In this document: one piece after another, positions 35,781 to 45,299 of the stretch
Position numbering within the stretch: position 1 is the first letter of the stretch
Layout of the letters: each line of letters opens with the position of its first letter
Assembly (NCBI RefSeq): GCF_014204945.1
Contig: NZ_JACHMN010000002.1
Coordinates: 2,184,503 to 2,248,502, forward strand
Reading direction: 5' to 3'
Source: Allocatelliglobosispora scoriae
GTDB lineage: Bacteria; Actinomycetota; Actinomycetes; Mycobacteriales; Micromonosporaceae
DNA: 64,000 nucleotides
The notes under the pieces: model-generated
What the model was told of the DNA's origin: nothing
What the model saw: the letters and a program-made list of their open reading frames with translations, nothing else
Databases searched by the model: none
Position numbers and translations under genes: made by a program

Positions 35781-36407
35781 TCAGGCGAAACGGTTGTGCG
35801 CGGTGAGCCGCCAGCCCGTCCGCGGATAGAACCGCAGCTCGGACCAGTGGCAGTTGCCCAGGACACCGATGCCCGCGATGACCTCCTCGGGCCAGCCGAG
35901 CATCGCGGCGATCGCCCACCGGGCCGTGCCACCGTGGGTGGCGACCACGACGGTGCCGCCGGGTGCCCGCTCGGCAGCGGCGACCAGGCCCTCGTGCGCC
36001 CGCTTCAGCAGGTCCTCGGCGCGCTCGATGCCGTCGGCGACGAGCGGCTGGCCGAGGCGCCAGGCTTCGAAGCCGGCCGGTGACCGCTCCTGGATCTCCT
36101 CGCGGGTCAGCCCCTCCCACGCGCCGAAGTGGCGCTCGCGCAGGCGGGCGTCCCGGTGTGCGGTCAGCCCGGTGCGCTCGGCGAGCGCCGCCGCCGTATG
36201 GGCGGCCCGCTGCAGGTCACTGGTGACGATGGCGTCCGGATGGAGCTCGGCGAGGACGGCGGCAGCCGACTGTGCCTGGGCCCGACCCAGCTCGTTGAGC
36301 GGGATGTCGAGCTGGCCCTGAAAGCGGTTGCCCGCGTTCCAATCCGTGTTGCCGTGCCGCCAGATGATCAGGCGGGTCCCGGCGAGGTCGACGGCGCCCG
36401 AGGTCAC
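35781..36407 (-). CDS. gpgP: Histidine phosphatase, probable glucosyl-3-phosphoglycerate phosphatase
   Basis: The GTG at 36407 overlaps the rsfS stop as GTGA, giving 208 residues. The catalytic motif is WRHGNTDWN with His18, and the second histidine is in VVVATHGGT. In Mycobacterium tuberculosis the same order nadD-rsfS-gpgP is known (Rv2421c-Rv2419c), where the enzyme dephosphorylates glucosyl-3-phosphoglycerate. The specific function here rests on this synteny; a generic phosphatase is the fallback. Confidence 0.82.
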   Translation of the reverse strand: MTSGAVDLAGTRLIIWRHGNTDWNAGNRFQGQLDIPLNELGRAQAQSAAAVLAELHPDAIVTSDLQRAAHTAAALAERTGLTAHRDARLRERHFGAWEGLTREEIQERSPAGFEAWRLGQPLVADGIERAEDLLKRAHEGLVAAAERAPGGTVVVATHGGTARWAIAAMLGWPEEVIAGIGVLGNCHWSELRFYPRTGWRLTAHNRFA

Positions 36408-36787
36408 GCCGCGTCCGCGAGGTCGCGGTCGACGAATTCGATCTGGGGGCAGTCCTTCCACAGCCGGTCGAGCGCGTAGAACTCGCGCTCCTCGGTGTGC
36501 TGCACGTGGACCACGATGTCGATGTAGTCCAGCAGCACCCATCGGCCGGACCGCTCGCCCTCGCGCCGCACCGGCTTGGCCTTCTCCGGCAACTGCAGGA
36601 GGGCGTCCTCGATGGCGTCGACGATCGACAGGACCTGGCGTTCGTTGGGCGCCGACGCGAGCACGAACGCATCGGTGATCACCAACTGGTCGGCCACGTC
36701 TAGCAGGACGATGTCTTCGGCCTTCTTGTCGGCTGCGGCCTGAGCTGCGGCCAACGCCAGCTCAACGGCGCGCTCGGTTGCTGGCAC
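36404..36787 (-). CDS. rsfS: Ribosome silencing factor RsfS
   Basis: The 127-residue protein has the RsfS core (EDIVLLDV, ITDAFVLASAPNERQV, GRWVLLDYIDIVVHV). It binds ribosomal protein L14 and blocks subunit joining when nutrients are low. It lies 100 bases after nadD and overlaps gpgP by four bases. Confidence 0.95.
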   Translation of the reverse strand: MPATERAVELALAAAQAAADKKAEDIVLLDVADQLVITDAFVLASAPNERQVLSIVDAIEDALLQLPEKAKPVRREGERSGRWVLLDYIDIVVHVQHTEEREFYALDRLWKDCPQIEFVDRDLADAA

Positions 36788-36886
36788 CTGGTTACTCTCC
36801 TCGTTCGGCAGGAGTCCAGCGTCTCACAAATCCGGCACAGGTGCCGCAGAGTAACGCGCCACCGTGCGGCATGACACTGTCGAGAC

Positions 36887-37534
36887 CTAGCGGTACAGGT
36901 GTCGTTTTGCTATGTATTGGACCACTCCGTCCGGAACGAGGTACCAGACCGGCTGCCCGCCCGCCACCCGCGCCCGGCAGTCGCTCGACGAGATCGCCAG
37001 GGCCGGGACCTGCACCAGGCTCACCGCGTCGGCGGGCAGGTGGGAATCCGAGAGCGTGAATCCCGGCCGGGTCACGCCGACGAAGTGCGCGAGCTCGAAG
37101 AGGTGCTCGGCATCCTTCCACGAAAGGATCTTGGAGAGCGCGTCGGCACCCGTGATGAAGAAGAGCTTCGCTCCGGCGCCGTAGACATCGCGCAGATCGC
37201 GCAGCGTGTCGACGGTGTAGGTCGGCCCGTCGCGGTCGATGTCGACCCGGCTCACCGCGAAACGCGGGTTGCTCGCCGTGGCGATGACGGTCATCAGGTA
37301 GCGGTCCTCGGCGGGCGTCACCCGGCTGCCCGCCTTCTGCCATGGATCGCCGGTCGGGACGAAGACGACCTCGTCGAGCTCGAACCGGCCGGCGACCTCG
37401 CTGGCGGCGACGAGGTGGCCGTGGTGGACGGGGTCGAAGGTGCCGCCCATGATGCCGATCCGGCGGCCCGCTCCGGCCGCCCCGGAGCCCGGCACGGCGG
37501 TCGCCTTGCCGGGCCGGGACGGTCGTTTCGCCAT
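36887..37534 (-). CDS. nadD: Nicotinate-nucleotide adenylyltransferase NadD
   Basis: About 215 residues from the ATG at 37534. The nucleotidyltransferase motif [11 protein letters not shown] (30-40) and the late [10 protein letters not shown] are present; it makes deamido-NAD. A TAGGCT on the minus strand, 12 bases before the ATG, could be a -10 with no room for a leader, so the transcript may be leaderless. The first 23 residues are unconserved and a shorter start is possible. Confidence 0.94.
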   Translation of the reverse strand: MAKRPSRPGKATAVPGSGAAGAGRRIGIMGGTFDPVHHGHLVAASEVAGRFELDEVVFVPTGDPWQKAGSRVTPAEDRYLMTVIATASNPRFAVSRVDIDRDGPTYTVDTLRDLRDVYGAGAKLFFITGADALSKILSWKDAEHLFELAHFVGVTRPGFTLSDSHLPADAVSLVQVPALAISSSDCRARVAGGQPVWYLVPDGVVQYIAKRHLYR

Positions 37535-37565
37535 GATCAATAGCCTACTCTGCGCCGCCCGGCCG

Positions 37566-40061
37566 CTATGCCCATCTGGCCTGCGCCACAACGGCCCGGC
37601 GCATGTCATCGGTCTCGTCGACGATGACCCGCTCCAGCATCGGGTGCAGCCCGCCGGCGGCGATCATCCGATCGGCCGCCTCCACAGTGGATGGCGCCAC
37701 GGCATAGGTCGGGTAGGCGGCCTCGCCGATCAGGTTGAGCAGCTGGCCCGCACGCCACTGCGCGGTGGCGCCGATCTCGGCGAAGAAGCGGCCGACGTAG
37801 GGGTCGGTGAGCTCCGCGTGCTCCGGGCGCCAGAAGCCGGCCGCGGTCGCGGCGAGCTGGCGGTTGGAGAGCGTGCGGTCCGAGACGATGATCTCGAACG
37901 CCGCGGCCTTCGCCGCCGCGTCGGGGCGGGCCGCCCGGATCTTCGTCGCGGACTCGACTCCCCGCGCGCTCTGGTCGGCCGCGAGCGCCGCGTCGAGTTC
38001 GGCGTCGGAGACATCGCCGAGTACGCCGAGGCGCAGCAGCAGCGACCAGCGCAGCTCGGAGTCGACGACGAGCCCGTCGGGCAGCCCGACACCGGCGAGC
38101 CAGGCCCGTGCCTCGCTGATCGAGTCGAGGCACGAGATGAAGCTCCGGGCTGCGGCGAGCTGGCGGGAGCTGCCCGGCTCGGCGACGGTCATGGCGGCCC
38201 GGCAGGCCTCACCGAGCTGGCGCACGGCGGCATCCTGCCGGTCGGCGGCGACGAACTGCGTCGCCACGTGGCTGCGCAGGAGCTGGAAGACGGACTCGAA
38301 GACGGCGACCTCGGTCTCGTGCGGCAGCGCGACCGCCGCCGCCCGGATCATCTCGTCGCCCGGCCACTCGCCGTCGCGGACGGCGTCGAAGGCGCTGTTC
38401 CACATCAGCGCGCGGGCGAGCGAGTCGGGCTGGTCCACGAGGAGGCTGGGCAGGTCGGCACGGCTGCGCTCGTCCAGGCGGATCTTGGCGAACGTGAGGT
38501 CACCGTCGTTGAGCAGGAGCCCGCGGCCGAAGACGCCGGTGAGCTGCGGGACCGGGGTGAGACCGCCGTCGGCGGCCGGGTCGATGTCCACCTCGGTCCG
38601 CTGCCAGACGCCCGTCTCGTCGAACCAGCCGATGCCGATGCGGTGCGGGCGCAGCGTCGGGAACTCGGCCGAGGCGGTCTGCCGGACGGCGACCGAGGCG
38701 AAGCGGCCCGCGTCATCCCAGGTCACGACAGGGGTGAGGGTGTTGACCTGCGGGGTGCGCAGCCAGACCCGGGCCCACTCGGACAGGTCGCGGCCGCTCG
38801 ACGCGGAGAGCGATTCGAGCAGGTCGTCGAGGGTCGCGTTGCCCCAGGCGTGCTTCTCGAAGTGGGCCTTCAGGCCGGTGAAGAATGCCTCATCGCCCAG
38901 CCAGGCGACGAGCTGCCGCAGCGACGAGCAGCCCTTGGCGTAAGAGATGCTGTCGAAGTTGGCGAAGGCGGCGTCGACATCGGTGACGAGTTTCGGCGCG
39001 ATCGGGTGGGTGGACGGGCGCTGGTCGGCGGCGTAGCCGAAGGTCTTGCGGTTGACGCCGAAGCGGGTCCAGGACTGCGGCCACGCGGTGACCTCGGCGA
39101 CCATCCGGTAGCCCATGTAGGTGGCGAAGGACTCGTTCAGCCAGAGGTCGTCCCACCAGCGCATCGTCACCAGGTCGCCGAACCACATGTGCGCCATCTC
39201 GTGGGCGATGATCGCGGCCCGGTCGAGGCGCTCGGTGTCGGTGACGGCGGCGTGGAAGATCAGCTCGTCGCGGAAGACGACGAGGCCGGGGAACTCCATC
39301 GCACCCCACGAGAACTCCGGGACGAAGGCCTGGTCGTACTTGCCGAACGGCATCCGGACGCCGAAGAGCTCGTGATAGCGGTCGAGGCAGGCGCGGGTGA
39401 TCTCGAAGATCTCCTCGGCGTCGTTCTCCAGGTGCGCGGCGAACGCGGCGCGGGCGAAAAGGCCCATCGGGATGCCGTCGTGCTCCGTGCGGACCTCGTG
39501 ATAGGGCCCGGCGATCAGGGTGATCAGGTAGGTCGCGAGCGGCTTGGTCTGCTCGAACTCCCAGCGGCCGGGTGCCGTGGCGGTCCCCTCGCCGTTGGCC
39601 CGCACGATCCACTTCGGATCGCAGGTGACCCGCAGTGTGACCGGCGCCTTCAGATCGGGCTGGTCGAAGCAGGCCATGAAGCGGGGCGCCTCGGCGATCG
39701 AGGGCTGCGCGTAGACGTAGACGTTGCCGTCGGCCGGATCGACGAACCGGTGCAGACCCTCGCCGGTGTTGGAGTAGTCGTACTCCGCGACGACGACGAC
39801 CTCGTTGGTCTCGGCGAGATCTCGCAGCACGAGCCGGCCGTCGTCGAAGCCCTCCAGCAGCTCACCGTTGAGGGTGGCGCTGATCACGCGGGTCGGCAGG
39901 AGTTCGACGAAGGTCTCGGCACCCGGGGTCGCCGCGCGGAATCGAAGCACCGTCGTCGCACGGAACGTGCGGCTACCGGTCAGGTCGAAATCGAGCTCGT
40001 AGTCCAGATCGTGGATGAGCTCGGCGCGGGTGATCGCCTCGGCATGGGTCAGGCTCGGCAT
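37566..40061 (-). CDS. pepN: Aminopeptidase N
   Basis: About 831 residues from the ATG at 40061 (MPSLTHAEA); another in-frame start at 40073 adds four residues. M1-family zinc peptidase: GAMEF exopeptidase motif (seen as WGAMEFPG), [10 protein letters not shown] with two zinc histidines, and the third ligand in WLNESFA. An ERAP1-like helical C-terminal region follows. It removes N-terminal residues from peptides in the cytosol. It precedes nadD by 31 bases. Confidence 0.95.
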   Translation of the reverse strand: MPSLTHAEAITRAELIHDLDYELDFDLTGSRTFRATTVLRFRAATPGAETFVELLPTRVISATLNGELLEGFDDGRLVLRDLAETNEVVVVAEYDYSNTGEGLHRFVDPADGNVYVYAQPSIAEAPRFMACFDQPDLKAPVTLRVTCDPKWIVRANGEGTATAPGRWEFEQTKPLATYLITLIAGPYHEVRTEHDGIPMGLFARAAFAAHLENDAEEIFEITRACLDRYHELFGVRMPFGKYDQAFVPEFSWGAMEFPGLVVFRDELIFHAAVTDTERLDRAAIIAHEMAHMWFGDLVTMRWWDDLWLNESFATYMGYRMVAEVTAWPQSWTRFGVNRKTFGYAADQRPSTHPIAPKLVTDVDAAFANFDSISYAKGCSSLRQLVAWLGDEAFFTGLKAHFEKHAWGNATLDDLLESLSASSGRDLSEWARVWLRTPQVNTLTPVVTWDDAGRFASVAVRQTASAEFPTLRPHRIGIGWFDETGVWQRTEVDIDPAADGGLTPVPQLTGVFGRGLLLNDGDLTFAKIRLDERSRADLPSLLVDQPDSLARALMWNSAFDAVRDGEWPGDEMIRAAAVALPHETEVAVFESVFQLLRSHVATQFVAADRQDAAVRQLGEACRAAMTVAEPGSSRQLAAARSFISCLDSISEARAWLAGVGLPDGLVVDSELRWSLLLRLGVLGDVSDAELDAALAADQSARGVESATKIRAARPDAAAKAAAFEIIVSDRTLSNRQLAATAAGFWRPEHAELTDPYVGRFFAEIGATAQWRAGQLLNLIGEAAYPTYAVAPSTVEAADRMIAAGGLHPMLERVIVDETDDMRRAVVAQARWA

Positions 40062-40073
40062 GGCCACCATCAT

Positions 40074-40366
40074 GCCCGGTCGGGTGATCCACCGCTAACT
40101 CGCCTGATGACGTGTCACATGGGGTGTGACCGCCGGTCAGCGAGCCGCGGTGGACCACCGAACCTGGTCTTTCACGGGTCGGACAACCGCTGGTTGGAAG
40201 GGCGTCGGTGGGCCGGGACCGGCTGGGTGCCGGTGACGACCCGTCGCAGCGCCTGCGGGCTGAGCGCACCCGTCAGCCGGTAGCCGGTGGCGTTGCTCGC
40301 CGTCTCGCGCGGGGAACGCCCGCGACGGCGGTGAACGCCGTGCCGGTCACCGGTCGCCGGAGCGCC
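40074..40366. other. Non-coding stretch upstream of pepN
   Basis: No reading frame here has both a start and a ribosome site. One minus-strand frame (about 40188-40363) is open and protein-like but has a stop directly upstream and no start codon, so it may be a gene remnant. A GTGTCAC...GTGTGAC repeat near 40111-40130 could be a regulator site for pepN. Confidence 0.4.
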
Positions 40367-40705
40367 CTATGCGTTGACGAGTTGGGTGATCGCGGTCCGG
40401 TCGGACCGCGTCAGTGCCAAGGCACGCAGCTCGAGTGCGAGGCACGCGGCGGTGGCGACCACCGGGCGTGCCTCATCGTCCTGCGCGACGCCGACCGGGC
40501 GCAGGCCGATCGTCTCGACATCGCGGATCGCTTCGGTGATCGCCTCGCCCAGGCTGGACGATTTCCGCTCCACCGAAATGAGCCCGATGCCGGCCTCGTG
40601 GTAATACCGCATGCCCGTGTCGCCGAACTGCTCGGCGACCGCATCACATTGCGGCCTATCGGGCAGATCCTCCAGTAGAAGACTGAATCGCTGCATAATC
40701 ACCAC
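40367..40705 (-). CDS. Small hypothetical protein of regulator or antitoxin-like type
   Basis: The GTG at 40705 has GAGGAG six bases upstream, giving 112 residues. It begins with a hydrophobic strand (MQRFSLLLEDLP) and continues FGDTGMRYYHEAG...SSLGEAITEAIRDVETIGLRPVGV. This layout resembles a family of small proteins with an EAGCDD-like segment followed by a helical segment, found in many bacteria and sometimes near toxins. No catalytic motif is seen and no toxin gene is adjacent. An upstream promoter and dyad lie at 40733-40749. Confidence 0.65.
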   Translation of the reverse strand: MVIMQRFSLLLEDLPDRPQCDAVAEQFGDTGMRYYHEAGIGLISVERKSSSLGEAITEAIRDVETIGLRPVGVAQDDEARPVVATAACLALELRALALTRSDRTAITQLVNA

Positions 40706-40732
40706 ATCTGACTCCTCTCGTCCCCGGGGCCG

Positions 40733-40749
40733 TCTATATGTAACTACAT
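40733..40749 (-). promoter_or_regulatory. Promoter-like sequence with ATGTA/TACAT dyad
   Basis: On the minus strand, TATAGA is a good -10 about 28 bases before the GTG of the small gene. It partly overlaps ATGTA-AC-TACAT, the most AT-rich stretch locally, which could be an autoregulatory operator. Confidence 0.4.
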
Positions 40750-40846
40750 CCGAGCCGGAGTGGGAGGGGCCAGCAGCATCTATTCTTCGGACGCTCGTCC
40801 GATCATGCGACCGACCGTCTCCGTCGATCGTGTTACGTTTGGCGTC

Positions 40847-40885
40847 ATGCGAAGCGTGTGCTCCCAGAGCTGGCAGGCCCCCTGA
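40847..40885 (+). CDS. Leader peptide of the trpS attenuator
   Basis: ATG CGA AGC GTG TGC TCC CAG AGC TGG CAG GCC CCC TGA encodes MRSVCSQSWQAP with its single Trp codon at 40871-40873. Its stop lies between segments 1 and 2 of the following attenuator. There is no ribosome site, but TACGTT at 40834-40839 is a possible -10 that would start the transcript at or next to the ATG, so the leader may be translated as a leaderless message. A ribosome stalled on the Trp codon would cover segment 1. Confidence 0.75.
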   Translation: MRSVCSQSWQAP

Positions 40886-40946
40886 CGGGCGGCCCCTCGT
40901 TTCGCGTCTTCATATTCGCGGCCGTCCCTGACCGGGCGGCCTTTTT
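40876..40946 (+). promoter_or_regulatory. Tryptophan transcription attenuator upstream of trpS
   Basis: Four segments are visible: 1 GGCCCCC (40876-40882), 2 GGGCGGCC (40887-40894), 3 GGCCGTCC (40920-40927), 4 GGGCGGCC (40934-40941), then TTTTT (40942-40946). 1:2 and 3:4 form hairpins with loops of four and six bases. 2:3 pairs fully with one G-U and would be the antiterminator. 3:4 plus the T-tract is the only textbook intrinsic terminator in the area. With low charged tRNA-Trp, stalling at the leader Trp codon frees segment 2 to pair with 3 and lets RNA polymerase reach trpS. Confidence 0.8.
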
Positions 40947-40993
40947 CGTGTGCGCTCGGACAATGGCGGCCACTTCCGTCAAGGAGCGCTCAA

Positions 40994-41917
40994 ATGTCAG
41001 AAATCCGACGCCTTACCGGCTTCAAGCCGACGGGCCACCTCCAACTCGGCAACTACCTCGGCGCGATCAGGCCGATCGCCTCCGCACGGCCCGGCACCGA
41101 ATCGATCGCCATGATCGCCGACCTGCACGCGCTCACCGTCGAGCACGATCCTGCGACGCTGCGGTCGCTGACGATGGAGGTCGCCTCGACTCTGCTCGCC
41201 TGCGGTGTCACCGCGCCGATCTACCTGCAGTCGGCGCTGAGCGCCCACACCGAGCTGCACTACCTCCTGGAGGCGACCACCGGCTTCGGCGAGGCGCAAC
41301 GCATGATCCAGTTCAAGGAGAAGTCATCCGGGCAGCAGCAGGTGCGGTTGAGCCTGCTGACCTACCCGGTGCTGATGGCCGCCGACATCCTGCTGCACGA
41401 CACGCATGAGGTACCCGTCGGCGACGACCAGTCGCAGCACCTGGAGCTCACCCGGACCATCGCCCGCCGCTTCAACGACCGCTACGGGCCGACCTTCACC
41501 ATGCCGGTGGGCGTCACGCCGACGCTCGCCGCCCGGCTGATGGATCTGCAGGAGCCCGAACGCAAGATGGGCAAGAGCTCGTCGTCGCCGAACGGCACGC
41601 TCTACCTGCTCGATCCGCCGGAGGTCACCCGGCACAAGATCCGGCGCGCGGTCACCACGCCACCGGGGGTGGCGAACCTGCGGGAGATCCTGGCCGCGGT
41701 CACCGGCGGGCCGGCACCAGAGTTCGACGGGTACGCCAACCTCAAGGCCGCGGTCGCCGAGGCGGTGATCGAGCTGCTCGCACCGATCCGCAAGGCCCAC
41801 GACGAGCTGGCGGCCGAAGCGGTCACCGACGCCCTCAGCAGCGGGCTGTCGCACGCCTCCGCGCGGGCACACGCCACTGTGTCCCGGGCGAAGAACGCCA
41901 TAGGCCTGTGCCTATGA
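40994..41917 (+). CDS. trpS: Tryptophanyl-tRNA synthetase under attenuation control
   Basis: The 307-residue class I synthetase charges tRNA-Trp. The HIGH-like motif is GHLQLGNY and the KMSKS-like motif KMGKSSSS; AADILLHD and VGDDQSQHLELTR line the Trp/ATP site. AAGGAG is seven bases before the ATG. Length is slightly short for TrpRS (about 330). In Streptomyces a second, indolmycin-resistant TrpRS is reported to be induced by ribosome-mediated attenuation (from memory), so this may be the inducible rather than the only TrpRS. It overlaps the convergent acetyltransferase gene by six bases. Confidence 0.95.
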   Translation: MSEIRRLTGFKPTGHLQLGNYLGAIRPIASARPGTESIAMIADLHALTVEHDPATLRSLTMEVASTLLACGVTAPIYLQSALSAHTELHYLLEATTGFGEAQRMIQFKEKSSGQQQVRLSLLTYPVLMAADILLHDTHEVPVGDDQSQHLELTRTIARRFNDRYGPTFTMPVGVTPTLAARLMDLQEPERKMGKSSSSPNGTLYLLDPPEVTRHKIRRAVTTPPGVANLREILAAVTGGPAPEFDGYANLKAAVAEAVIELLAPIRKAHDELAAEAVTDALSSGLSHASARAHATVSRAKNAIGLCL

Positions 41918-42364
41918 AGGGAGTTTCTTGGTGAAGCACCGGCTGTCGGGATTGTCGACGTACTCCCCGTAGGGCTCCATCGGCAGGTAGCCGAAGGAGT
42001 CGTAGAGGCTGATCGCCTCGGGCTGGAGCACGCCGGTCTCCAGGATGACGGTCGTGAAGCCCGCCGCGTCGATGCGCCGCTCCAGGGCGGTCAGGATGCG
42101 GCGGGCGACCCCGGTCCTGCGGTTCGCAGGGCGTACCCACATGCGTTTGATCTCTGCCGTGGGGGTGGCTGCGGCCGCAGGGTCGACGGCGACGTATGCG
42201 CCGCAGCCCACCGGCTCGCCGAGGACATAGGCGACGACGAACCTGGCGGCGGGGTCCAAGGGTGACAGTTGCTCGTCCGGGTAGCGGCTGAGCAACTCCT
42301 CTTCGGCGGCCCACACCAATGTTGTGACATCGGGGTGGGTTATTTCCCGGTTCTGGATCAACAC
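41912..42364 (-). CDS. GNAT-family N-acetyltransferase
   Basis: The 150-residue single-domain GNAT has the acetyl-CoA loop in RRTGVARRIL and the end region ETGVLQPEAISLYDSFGY. The substrate is unknown. It converges with trpS and overlaps it by six bases. Confidence 0.9.
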   Translation of the reverse strand: MLIQNREITHPDVTTLVWAAEEELLSRYPDEQLSPLDPAARFVVAYVLGEPVGCGAYVAVDPAAAATPTAEIKRMWVRPANRRTGVARRILTALERRIDAAGFTTVILETGVLQPEAISLYDSFGYLPMEPYGEYVDNPDSRCFTKKLPS

Positions 42365-42433
42365 CCGCGCGACGCTAGCCAGCGGATATTTCGACCCTGT
42401 TTCCGAGTACGCACACTCACTCGATCACGCCGT

Positions 42434-43900
42434 TCACTCGTCCGACTCGTCCACGACATCTGCCTTCGCGGCCATCTCGGCTTCGTACTCGCGGTGAACC
42501 CGACGCTCCTTCCGGGCGGCGAGCCGGTCGGCCGTCGCGGCGCGGCTGGACTGGGTCAGACTGTCGAGCCGGATGTCGGTGCCGCGGTTGCCCGGCACGT
42601 ACTCCTTGCCTGCATAGATCGTCGGCTGCCAGTCGAACTCGCGGATGCCGATGCGCACCGGCGCGCCGGGGACCGCGCCCGCCTTCTCCAGCGCGGCCTC
42701 GACGCCGAGACGGGCGAGCCGGTCGGCGAGGTAGCCGACGGCCTCGTCGTTGTCGAAGTTGGTCTGCTGGACCCAGCGCTCGGCCTGAACGCCGCGCACG
42801 ACGAAGACCTCCTCCTCGTCCTGCTCGATCGTGAAGCCCGCGTCGTCGACGGCCTTGGGCCGGATGACGATGCGCTTGGGCTCGAGGATCGGGGTGGCGA
42901 GGCGGTGCTCGTTGACGAGCTTCGCCATCCCGAAGATCAGCTCGCGCAGGCCCTCGCGGGTCGCCGCGCTCACCCGGAAGACCGGCCAGCCGAACTTCTC
43001 CAGGTCGGGCTCGACGATGTCGGCGAGGTCGCGGCCGTCCGGCACGTCGATCTTGTTGAGCACGATGATGCGGGGGCGGTCGCCGAGGCCGCCGTATTCG
43101 GCGAGTTCGGCCTCCAGCGCCTCGATGTCGGCGACCGGGTCGCGATCGGGCTCCAGCGTCGCGGTGTCGACGACGTGCACCAGCACCGCGGTGCGCTCGA
43201 TGTGCCGCAGGAACTGCAGGCCCAGGCCCTTGCCCGTCGCCGCACCCGGGATGAGGCCGGGCACGTCGGCGACGGTGAAGGTGTCGCCGCCCGCCTGCAC
43301 GACACCCAGGTTGGGCACGAGGGTGGTGAACGGGTAGTCCGCGATCTTCGGCTTCGCCGCGGAGATCACCGAGATGAGCGAGGACTTGCCGGCGCTCGGG
43401 AAGCCCACGAGGCCGACGTCGGCGACGCTCTTGAGCTCCAGCACGACGTCCATCCGCTCGCCCGGCTCACCGAACTCCGCGAAGCCCGGCGCCTTGCGGC
43501 GGCTGCTCGCGAGCGCGGCGTTGCCGCGGCCCCCACGACCGCCACGGGCGACCTCCAGGGTCGTGCCGACACCGACGAGGTCGGCGAGGACCTGACCGTC
43601 CATCGTCTGCACGACGGTGCCGTTGGGCACCTTCAGCACCATGTCGCCGCCGTTGGCGCCGTCCCGGTTGCCACCGGCGCCACCGGTGCCGTTGGTCGCC
43701 TTGATGTGCGGGCGGAAGTGGAAGTCCAGCAGGGTGTGCGCGGCCGGGTCGACGACGACGAGGATGTTGCCGCCGTGGCCGCCGTTGCCCCCGTCCGGAC
43801 CGCCGAAGGGCTTGAACTTCTCCCGGAGGATCGAGACACAGCCGTGCCCGCCGTCCCCCGCCTGCAGGTGCAGGACCACCCGGTCGACAAACGTAGCCAC
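42434..43900 (-). CDS. obgE: Obg GTPase (CgtA)
   Basis: The 488-residue protein has a glycine-rich Obg domain ([22 protein letters not shown]), a G domain with G1 [10 protein letters not shown] and NKIDVPD, and a C-terminal OCT domain. It acts in large-subunit assembly and stress control. It is the third gene of rplU-rpmA-obgE, but a hairpin between rpmA and obgE should lower its transcription. Confidence 0.97.
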   Translation of the reverse strand: MATFVDRVVLHLQAGDGGHGCVSILREKFKPFGGPDGGNGGHGGNILVVVDPAAHTLLDFHFRPHIKATNGTGGAGGNRDGANGGDMVLKVPNGTVVQTMDGQVLADLVGVGTTLEVARGGRGGRGNAALASSRRKAPGFAEFGEPGERMDVVLELKSVADVGLVGFPSAGKSSLISVISAAKPKIADYPFTTLVPNLGVVQAGGDTFTVADVPGLIPGAATGKGLGLQFLRHIERTAVLVHVVDTATLEPDRDPVADIEALEAELAEYGGLGDRPRIIVLNKIDVPDGRDLADIVEPDLEKFGWPVFRVSAATREGLRELIFGMAKLVNEHRLATPILEPKRIVIRPKAVDDAGFTIEQDEEEVFVVRGVQAERWVQQTNFDNDEAVGYLADRLARLGVEAALEKAGAVPGAPVRIGIREFDWQPTIYAGKEYVPGNRGTDIRLDSLTQSSRAATADRLAARKERRVHREYEAEMAAKADVVDESDE

Positions 43901-43952
43901 GATCTCATCCTCTCAACATCGGAGTGCAGCGCACCCCGCTACAACCAAAACA

Positions 43953-43986
43953 ACGGCGGGCCGGGACTCACGTCCCGGCCCGCCGT
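43953..43986 (-). terminator. Hairpin between rpmA and obgE
   Basis: ACGGCGGGCCGGGAC pairs perfectly with GTCCCGGCCCGCCGT around a four-base loop; on the minus strand TGTTTTGG follows. It resembles an intrinsic terminator that would attenuate readthrough from rplU-rpmA into obgE. Confidence 0.7.
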
Positions 43987-44002
43987 CGGTGTTAGCTAGT
44001 TA

Positions 44003-44254
44003 TCAGGCCTGCACGATCGAGACGGTCTTGCGACCGCGCTTGGTGCCGAACTGAACCGCACCCGCAGCGAGCGCGAAGAGCGTGTCGTCGCCACCACGAC
44101 CGACGAGGTCACCCGGGTGGAACTTGGTGCCGCGCTGGCGGATGAGGATCTCGCCTGCGCTGACGACCTGACCGCCGAAGCGCTTCACGCCGAGCCGCTG
44201 AGCCGCAGAGTCACGACCGTTGCGCGAGCTGGACGCACCCTTTTTATGTGCCAT
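44003..44254 (-). CDS. rpmA: Ribosomal protein bL27
   Basis: The 83-residue basic protein begins [16 protein letters not shown] and has the normal L27 sequence ([21 protein letters not shown]). It starts AHKKG directly, without the cleaved N-terminal extension seen in Firmicutes. It lies 11 bases after rplU. Confidence 0.97.
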   Translation of the reverse strand: MAHKKGASSSRNGRDSAAQRLGVKRFGGQVVSAGEILIRQRGTKFHPGDLVGRGGDDTLFALAAGAVQFGTKRGRKTVSIVQA

Positions 44255-44265
44255 TGGTCGCTGAC

Positions 44266-44580
44266 CTACTTCCCGGTGGAGATGCCGGTGACCTTGACCT
44301 GGGTCAGCGGCTGACGGTGACCCTGGCGCTTGTGGTAGCCGGTCTTGTTCTTGAACTTGTGGATCCGGATCTTCGGGCCCTTGGTGTGGGCGACAACCTC
44401 ACCCGACACCGCTACCTTGGCAAGCTTCGCCGCGTCGGTCACCAGGTCGTCGCCGTTGACGAGGAGCACCGCTGCCAGCGCCACCGCGTCGCCGGGCTTA
44501 CCGACGAGCTTCTCGACCTCGATAACGTCGCCCTCGGCGACCTTGTACTGCTTGCCGCCGGTCTTGACGATCGCGTACAT
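44266..44580 (-). CDS. rplU: Ribosomal protein bL21
   Basis: The start at 44580 gives 104 residues ([14 protein letters not shown]), with GGGAG upstream; a longer upstream reading is unconserved. The C-terminal [14 protein letters not shown] binds 23S rRNA. A promoter at 44727-44756 predicts a leader of about 140 bases with at least one hairpin (near 44668-44690), which may mediate autoregulation. Confidence 0.97.
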   Translation of the reverse strand: MYAIVKTGGKQYKVAEGDVIEVEKLVGKPGDAVALAAVLLVNGDDLVTDAAKLAKVAVSGEVVAHTKGPKIRIHKFKNKTGYHKRQGHRQPLTQVKVTGISTGK

Positions 44581-44726
44581 GGGACGCGGCTCCCTGTCAA
44601 AGCTCACGCAGGCCTCGTGTAACGGCGCTGCTTGGTGGCGGATGGTTCCTATGTTCGCGGCGTCTGGCCACCTCGCTGAGGCGGCGCGCACGCCAACATC
44701 CAGCGCCCGGAAGGGCACCGCAGGCA

Positions 44727-44756
44727 AGATTACGCCATCATCCGCCCGGACCCCAA
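44727..44756 (-). promoter_or_regulatory. Candidate rplU-rpmA promoter
   Basis: On the minus strand TTGGGG (44756-44751) and TAATCT (44732-44727) are 18 bases apart, giving a long structured leader before rplU. Confidence 0.5.
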
Positions 44757-44771
44757 ACCGGGCCGGGCCTC

Positions 44772-44792
44772 GGCACCCTCAGGGTGTGCCGG
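44772..44792 (-). terminator. Hairpin after the first lipoprotein gene
   Basis: CGGCACCC-TCA-GGGTGTGCCG forms an 8-9 bp stem with one bulge, 17 bases past the stop of the lipoprotein gene at 44809. Confidence 0.55.
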
Positions 44793-44808
44793 GTCACCCA
44801 CAGCGATG

Positions 44809-45267
44809 TCAGGAGCAGTACTTGTCGAGCTCCCCCGCGGCCGCCTCGAACTCGGCCCCCTCGTAGGGGTTCTTCGCGCCCTTGGCGATCGCTTCCGCGG
44901 TGAAGGTCTTGCTGCCGGTCTCCAGGAACGCCACCAGCCCGTTCAGAGCCGATTGGAAGGCCTTGTCGGACGCCTCGGCGCTCGCCGCCAGCAGCGACTC
45001 GATCAGCCGCCGCGTGGCGGCGTTGAAGCCGGTGAAGAAGGCCTCCTTCTCGGCAGCGGTGCTCTCCTTCGTCACCTCCTTGAGACCGGAGATGTCGGTG
45101 GCCCACGCGGTGACCTTGGGCCCGAGGCTCGCGCAGACCTCCTTGTTGGTCTTGCCGCCCGCGGCGGCGGTCGCGGAGGGTGAGGCGGCCGGGTCGGGCT
45201 CGGCGCTGCAGGCGGACGCCGTGAAGAGGGCGCCGACCAGTGCCATGAGGGCGATGACGCGTCGCAT
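44809..45267 (-). CDS. Small helical lipoprotein, paralog 1
   Basis: The 152-residue protein has a lipoprotein signal ending at Cys20 (TASAC) and a Ser/Ala/Pro-rich linker. The mature domain is helical with VCASL near the start and KYCS at the very end, suggesting one disulfide. The neighbouring upstream gene has the same plan, so they are tandem paralogs. Function unknown. The pair is inserted between the RNase E/G gene and rplU. Confidence 0.85.
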   Translation of the reverse strand: MRRVIALMALVGALFTASACSAEPDPAASPSATAAAGGKTNKEVCASLGPKVTAWATDISGLKEVTKESTAAEKEAFFTGFNAATRRLIESLLAASAEASDKAFQSALNGLVAFLETGSKTFTAEAIAKGAKNPYEGAEFEAAAGELDKYCS

Positions 45268-45299
45268 GGTGTTCCGTTCCAGGAGGGATGAGGGGTGGA

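Noticed and set aside
37440-40283. Long plus-strand open frame opposite pepN and nadD
   Set aside because: It spans two clear minus-strand genes and has no recognisable domain.
44581-44727. Longer reading of rplU
   Set aside because: The extra 49 residues are unconserved and lie downstream of the proposed promoter as leader RNA; L21 proteins begin MYAIVKTGG.
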